A stretch of DNA of 8,164 bases from Candidatus Zhuqueibacterota bacterium (lineage in GTDB: Bacteria > KSB1 > UBA2214): contig JAKJDB010000095.1 in the NCBI GenBank assembly GCA_022706175.1, forward strand, positions 1-8,164. The letters run 5' to 3'. The position numbers and the translations under genes are program-made. Positions 5,372-8,164 of this stretch are shown here, piece after piece (position 1 is the first letter of the stretch; each line of letters begins with the position of its first letter). Below the pieces are notes generated by a model. It had not been told where the DNA came from, ran no database searches, and worked only from the letters and a program-made list of their open reading frames with translations.

Positions 5372-8131
5372 TTATTTGATCAACGACAAAGGTCTGATTG
5401 CTTCAAATTGACTGCCGCTCAAACGGAGAAAATACACACCGCTGCTCAGCGGCAGAGAGGCGGCGTCGGCGGTATGCCAACGAATCTGATGCCGGCCGGC
5501 CGTCTGCCGGCCACTGAACAGGGTTATGACTTTTTCGCCTCTCACATTATAAATCTCCAGCGTTACATCCTGATCGCTCGGCAATTCGTAGGCGATAACG
5601 GTAGAGGTGTTAAAGGGATTCGGCCAATTGCAGTTGAGCTCGAATCGATCAGCCGAGATCGATTTATCCCGCACGCCGACCGTGTTGGTTACGGTAAACT
5701 GGGTTCGATAAACCAGGGGTCCGCCTGAAACCGGCAGACTGATCACCAGATGGTACACGCCCACCGACAGGTGATCGGTCGGATACACGGCACGGAACAT
5801 TTGGCTCGAGCTCCAAGGAACCAGAGTCACATTGTCAACCGTCCATTGCCTCTGATCGTTCTCTATGCGAACGATCGGGAGGTCGGTGGGCCATTCCACA
5901 TGGGCTTGAATACTAATCCGCAGGGAATCGCCCTGGTTGACCGTCTGGCTGCTGGTGTCGAAAACAGCTTGAACCCACTCTGTCGCCGGCCTGTTCCAGA
6001 GATAAAAAGTCGGCATGGGATTTTGCGCCGGCAGGTCTGCGCTAAAGCTCGAACTCCAGGCCACGGGTTGGGGCGGCGCGGTTGACGTCAGCTGTTCTCT
6101 CCATCTCTCATCGGTCAGGCGATCCGTCATGGGCTGGGTGAATTCGTAATAGGAATAACCGGCGCCCCTGGTCAGAACCGGCACGCCCTCGATGTTGCAG
6201 ATCACATAGACGGCAAAAGGATAACCCACACCCTCCTCTAATACAGTGCCGGACTCGACGTCGGTGTGCACGTCGGCGACCACCGGCATGGGCTCCAGCC
6301 CCGACTGCTTCGCATCATAGTACGGGCCGGCCGTGCTGCCCCGGTTAAAAGTGACGATACGGTACAGCACTTTGCCGAACTCGAAAATTAAACTATGCTC
6401 CTGGCCGCTCAACGGTTGGGAACTCAACTCCTTCTCCGCAATGGCCTTCAACTTTAGCGCGGTTTCATTGAACAGGTTCAAAGTTTCGCTGAATTCATCG
6501 AACAGCAGATTACGCGTCATCAGCCCCTTGGTCAAAAAATCAGCCAGGCCGGCGATACGGCCGAAGAAATGAGGATTGGGTTCCACATACCCCTGCACCA
6601 GCAAAGCGGTCGGGTCCATTCCGGTTTTGCTCCCGCTCTGCTTGGCGTAAAGAATGGTGTCATGGCGCAGCTCTGCCCATGAAGCCAACGCAGCGTATAA
6701 ATCTTTATCCACCCAGGCCGCTGTCTGCATGAAATGGGGATAGCCCTCTCCTTTCACCCACAGCAGCGGCATCAGAGTGTACAACCAGTTCCGGTAGAGG
6801 TTCTGCGCCCATGCGCCGGCCGGATAAGCGGCGAACTCGGTTTTCAGCGAATCGATGGCTTTAAGATAATGGGCATCCCGGCGGTCTTTATCCGGAAGCA
6901 GCTCAAAAGCCCGCTCGCTGCCCAGCACCTGCATCACATCCAGACCGGTGGGCATGGTGCGCGTCGCTACGTATGGATACACCACATGGTCCAGCACATA
7001 GGAATCCGGGATGAAGCGTTGGCCCATAAACCGGAAGCCCTTTGCCGGCTGACCGGGATACTGAATGGCGGCTGCGGGTAACACCTCTGTCTTTTGCAGA
7101 AACCCGGTTAACAGCGTTTCATCGAGAAAAAGGGCTGCGCTTTTGGCCGCGAAATCCTCGCCATAGACCTGCTCGATCAAAGGCAAATAGGTGAGCAGAT
7201 TGATATCGTCGCTTTTGCCGACAAAGAACACCGTGGGCTGATAGATCTCATCCCAGGCTGTCAGGGCCGGTTGCCCGTCGATCTGCAGCCTTTGAAACGC
7301 CTGCAGCAGCAGCAGAGCGCTGCGGGTGGCCTCGCGACTGAAGGGATCCTGCACACTTTCGCAGGAAAAGGTCAGGCGGCCCAGCCACATCATGGAACGG
7401 AAATACCGGCTCAGAGCCGATGAGCGTGTGTAATGGCCGCGGACGATGTACTGGGTGTAATCCTCCTCATAGTGAAAGATGGGCGAGGCGGCCGGCCCGT
7501 TGTGGCTGCGGATGAGGCTGCACTCGGGAATATAGCTGCCGCCGTTGATTTTCGGGTCAAAGGTGGAATCAAGCATGCATTTGGCGACGATGAGATAATC
7601 CATGGCCTGATGGATGGCGGCGCGGGTCGAGTCCTCGTTCACAGCGGGGTACTGCTGGTACTGGACGATCTCGAGGAGTCCGCTGAGGAGCCGGTCGAGG
7701 TCGCCGTAAAAATGGGCCTCCTCGATCTCCATGAGCATGTGGTCGAAGATGAGGTGGAAGGAGTGGAGGAGGGCGTCGGTGGTGACGAAGATGGGGATAT
7801 TCTGCTCGCGCGCCTCGTTGTAGAGGTCGTACATCTCCTTGTAGCCGCTGTGGTCGCCGCTGCGTTTGGGGGTGACGAAAAAATGGTTGCGCGCGAGGAG
7901 GTCGCGCTCGGCAGCGTCAAAGCTGAAATCGCCGGCGTTGACCACATTGCTGAGGTCGGGAGCGACGCTGTAGCCCTCCGCCGCCGGCAGAATGAGCGAG
8001 GGCTGCGGGAGATAGGTGCCGAATTCGGTCTCGACCGGGCTGGTGATCTCGGCGATCATCTGTGCAGAGAGGGGCGGGACGCCGGCCAGAAGCGCCAGCG
8101 CCAGAATGGTTTTCAACGCGCGGGATTTCAT
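5372..8131 (-). CDS. Secreted DUF3160-family protein with a type IX secretion tail
   Basis: This encodes 919 residues. The signal peptide is about 1-23 (MKSRALKTILALALLAGVPP, then LSA). Residues about 60-685 match what I know of DUF3160 (PF11369), a large mostly helical family without a known activity. Landmarks are NHFFVTP (82-88), PIFVTTDALLHSFHLIFDHM (113-132), RTMPTGLDVMQVLGSERAFE (391-410), LRHDTILYAKQS (488-499), DVHTD (620-624), VLEEGVGYP (630-638), RGAGYSYYEF (655-664) and RLTDERW (671-677). Residues about 717-815 look like an Ig-like domain. The C-terminal domain, about 833-919, contains NWPNPFNTSTVIAYELP and SGVYFLRL, a slightly divergent sorting tail/FlgD-like fold. It is probably secreted through the outer membrane. 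GGAGG (8141-8137) lies 5 nt before the start. It is the first gene of the operon visible here. The first ~205 codons use CTC for leucine, the later part CTG. Confidence 0.88.
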   Translation of the reverse strand: MKSRALKTILALALLAGVPPLSAQMIAEITSPVETEFGTYLPQPSLILPAAEGYSVAPDLSNVVNAGDFSFDAAERDLLARNHFFVTPKRSGDHSGYKEMYDLYNEAREQNIPIFVTTDALLHSFHLIFDHMLMEIEEAHFYGDLDRLLSGLLEIVQYQQYPAVNEDSTRAAIHQAMDYLIVAKCMLDSTFDPKINGGSYIPECSLIRSHNGPAASPIFHYEEDYTQYIVRGHYTRSSALSRYFRSMMWLGRLTFSCESVQDPFSREATRSALLLLQAFQRLQIDGQPALTAWDEIYQPTVFFVGKSDDINLLTYLPLIEQVYGEDFAAKSAALFLDETLLTGFLQKTEVLPAAAIQYPGQPAKGFRFMGQRFIPDSYVLDHVVYPYVATRTMPTGLDVMQVLGSERAFELLPDKDRRDAHYLKAIDSLKTEFAAYPAGAWAQNLYRNWLYTLMPLLWVKGEGYPHFMQTAAWVDKDLYAALASWAELRHDTILYAKQSGSKTGMDPTALLVQGYVEPNPHFFGRIAGLADFLTKGLMTRNLLFDEFSETLNLFNETALKLKAIAEKELSSQPLSGQEHSLIFEFGKVLYRIVTFNRGSTAGPYYDAKQSGLEPMPVVADVHTDVESGTVLEEGVGYPFAVYVICNIEGVPVLTRGAGYSYYEFTQPMTDRLTDERWREQLTSTAPPQPVAWSSSFSADLPAQNPMPTFYLWNRPATEWVQAVFDTSSQTVNQGDSLRISIQAHVEWPTDLPIVRIENDQRQWTVDNVTLVPWSSSQMFRAVYPTDHLSVGVYHLVISLPVSGGPLVYRTQFTVTNTVGVRDKSISADRFELNCNWPNPFNTSTVIAYELPSDQDVTLEIYNVRGEKVITLFSGRQTAGRHQIRWHTADAASLPLSSGVYFLRLSGSQFEAIRPLSLIK

Positions 8132-8164
8132 GACGACCTCCAGGCCCGCTGCGGGCCCGCTAAT
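8132..8164 (-). promoter_or_regulatory. Leader of the DUF3160 gene: ribosome binding site and GC-rich palindromes
   Basis: The minus strand reads from the window edge through GCGGGCCCGC (a perfect 10-nt palindrome, 8160-8151) into GGCCCGC-A-GCGGGCC (8157-8143), then GGAGG (8141-8137) and the ATG at 8131. The octamer TAGCGGGC (8162-8155) is also found just upstream of the Ig-like gene's ribosome binding site (2212-2205). A GC-rich stem directly before the ribosome binding site is likely. The promoter, or an upstream operon gene, lies outside the window. Confidence 0.4.

Noticed and set aside
7639..7947. 102-codon minus-strand frame rich in Ser, Thr and Pro
   Set aside because: It is a shifted-frame shadow of the DUF3160 gene produced by the strong CTC/GTC/GAC codon bias there.

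Overview
The window looks like chromosomal DNA from a Gram-negative bacterium of the FCB superphylum, possibly Calditrichota/KSB1-like or Ignavibacteria-like. Two large secreted proteins end in a 'PNPFN' C-terminal domain of the type IX secretion/FlgD-Ig kind. A small outer-membrane beta-barrel protein is also present. The phylum is an inference; no RNA gene or other marker fixes it. Every gene I can support lies on the minus strand, so the window reads right to left.

Right part (8164 to 1209): a tight four-gene run. In transcription order it holds a 919-residue exported DUF3160 protein with a secretion tail (8131-5372). After 17 nt comes a 1030-residue exported protein built from eight carboxypeptidase-regulatory-like repeats plus a secretion tail (5354-2262). 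After 71 nt containing a perfect 14-bp hairpin comes a 154-residue exported Ig-like protein (2190-1726). After 25 nt comes a 163-residue probable lipoprotein (1700-1209). Spacing and ribosome binding sites support one transcription unit. All four products carry export signals, so the unit probably makes a cell-envelope or surface assembly. No catalytic function can be named.

Middle (1208 to 907): about 300 nt of AT-rich DNA without a gene. It carries two 32-nt repeat units facing each other as an inverted pair, a REP/REPIN-like or MITE-like element.

Left part (906 to 1): clearly lower GC than the right part. It holds a 226-residue outer-membrane beta-barrel protein (906-226) and, 39 nt downstream, the 5' end of a gene running off the window. 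That last gene has a good ribosome binding site and signal peptide, but an in-frame TAA at codon 22. The frame then stays open for 40 protein-like codons, so it is a broken gene, a sequence error or a recoding case.

Most notable: the interrupted exported gene at the left edge, the inverted repeat pair, the hairpin touching a ribosome binding site, and an abrupt change of leucine codon choice inside the DUF3160 gene. I did not find a recognisable defence, CRISPR, mobile-enzyme or biosynthetic system.
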